Source: CAMEON01 sp045577755 (GTDB lineage: Bacteria; Bacillota; Clostridia; Oscillospirales; CAG-272). From it: DNA of 5,244 bases. The DNA lies in assembly GCA_045577755.1 (NCBI GenBank), contig JAZNJA010000122.1, positions 1-5,244 of the forward strand. The letters run 5' to 3'. The notes beneath the pieces are model-generated. The model was given only the letters and a program-made list of their open reading frames with translations, was not told where the DNA came from and made no database searches. Position 1 is the stretch's first letter; each line of letters begins with the position of its first letter. The translations under genes and the position numbers were made by a program. Shown one piece after another: positions 5,234 to 5,244 of this stretch.

Positions 5234-5244
5234 TGTAGGGGCGA
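5234..5244. repeat. Hairpin repeat, inverted partial copy cut by the window edge
   Basis: TGTAGGGGCG (5234-5243) is the exact reverse complement of CGCCCCTACA at 5167-5176. The two face each other across 57 bases of AT-rich DNA, the arrangement expected for a small inverted-repeat element about 100 bp or longer that continues outside the window. Confidence 0.5.

Noticed and set aside
1..5244. CRISPR array, tRNA, rRNA or riboswitch
   Set aside because: No regularly spaced direct repeats, cloverleaf with a T-arm signature, or recognisable aptamer core was seen. The repeats present are inverted hairpins.

Overview
The window holds three complete protein genes in a GC-rich, low-GC-lineage-style (Clostridia) layout, with short AT-rich intergenic regions. 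Protein similarity recalled from memory, strong AAAGGAG-type ribosome binding sites, TTGACA/TATAAT promoters and two kinds of short hairpin repeat (a GCTCCCCC/GGGGGAGC type and a GGGCG..CGCCCCTAC type) all suggest a gut-type member of the Firmicutes, most likely Oscillospiraceae/Ruminococcaceae. No rRNA or other taxonomic marker is present, so this placement is inference.

Layout. Bases 1-119 carry an inverted-repeat, hairpin-rich element whose left end is cut by the window edge. Bases 166-1932 (minus strand) encode a 588-residue cytosolic DUF4838 protein, a glycoside-hydrolase-like family without an established reaction. Bases 1933-2167 are a divergent regulatory region with one near-ideal sigma-A promoter facing each way. 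Bases 2168-3175 (plus strand) encode a 335-residue XRE-type helix-turn-helix protein with a TPR-like C-terminal part. Bases 3176-3291 contain a bidirectional terminator and a hairpin repeat. Bases 3292-5058 (minus strand) encode an NFACT-family protein (RqcH/FbpA type, ribosome quality control). Bases 5059-5244 hold a short dyad, a second hairpin repeat and the start of an inverted copy at the window edge.

How the genes relate. The enzyme gene and the regulator gene are divergent, with their -35 boxes about 85 bp apart. This makes the regulator a reasonable candidate to control the enzyme, itself, or both, but no operator is proven. The NFACT gene converges on the regulator, is separated from it by a terminator, and is probably an unrelated housekeeping neighbour. 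I see no clear new multi-gene system. The most interesting points are the uncharacterised regulator-enzyme pair, the cysteine-rich motifs of the enzyme, and the non-coding repeat families, one of which shows compensatory stem changes between its two full copies.
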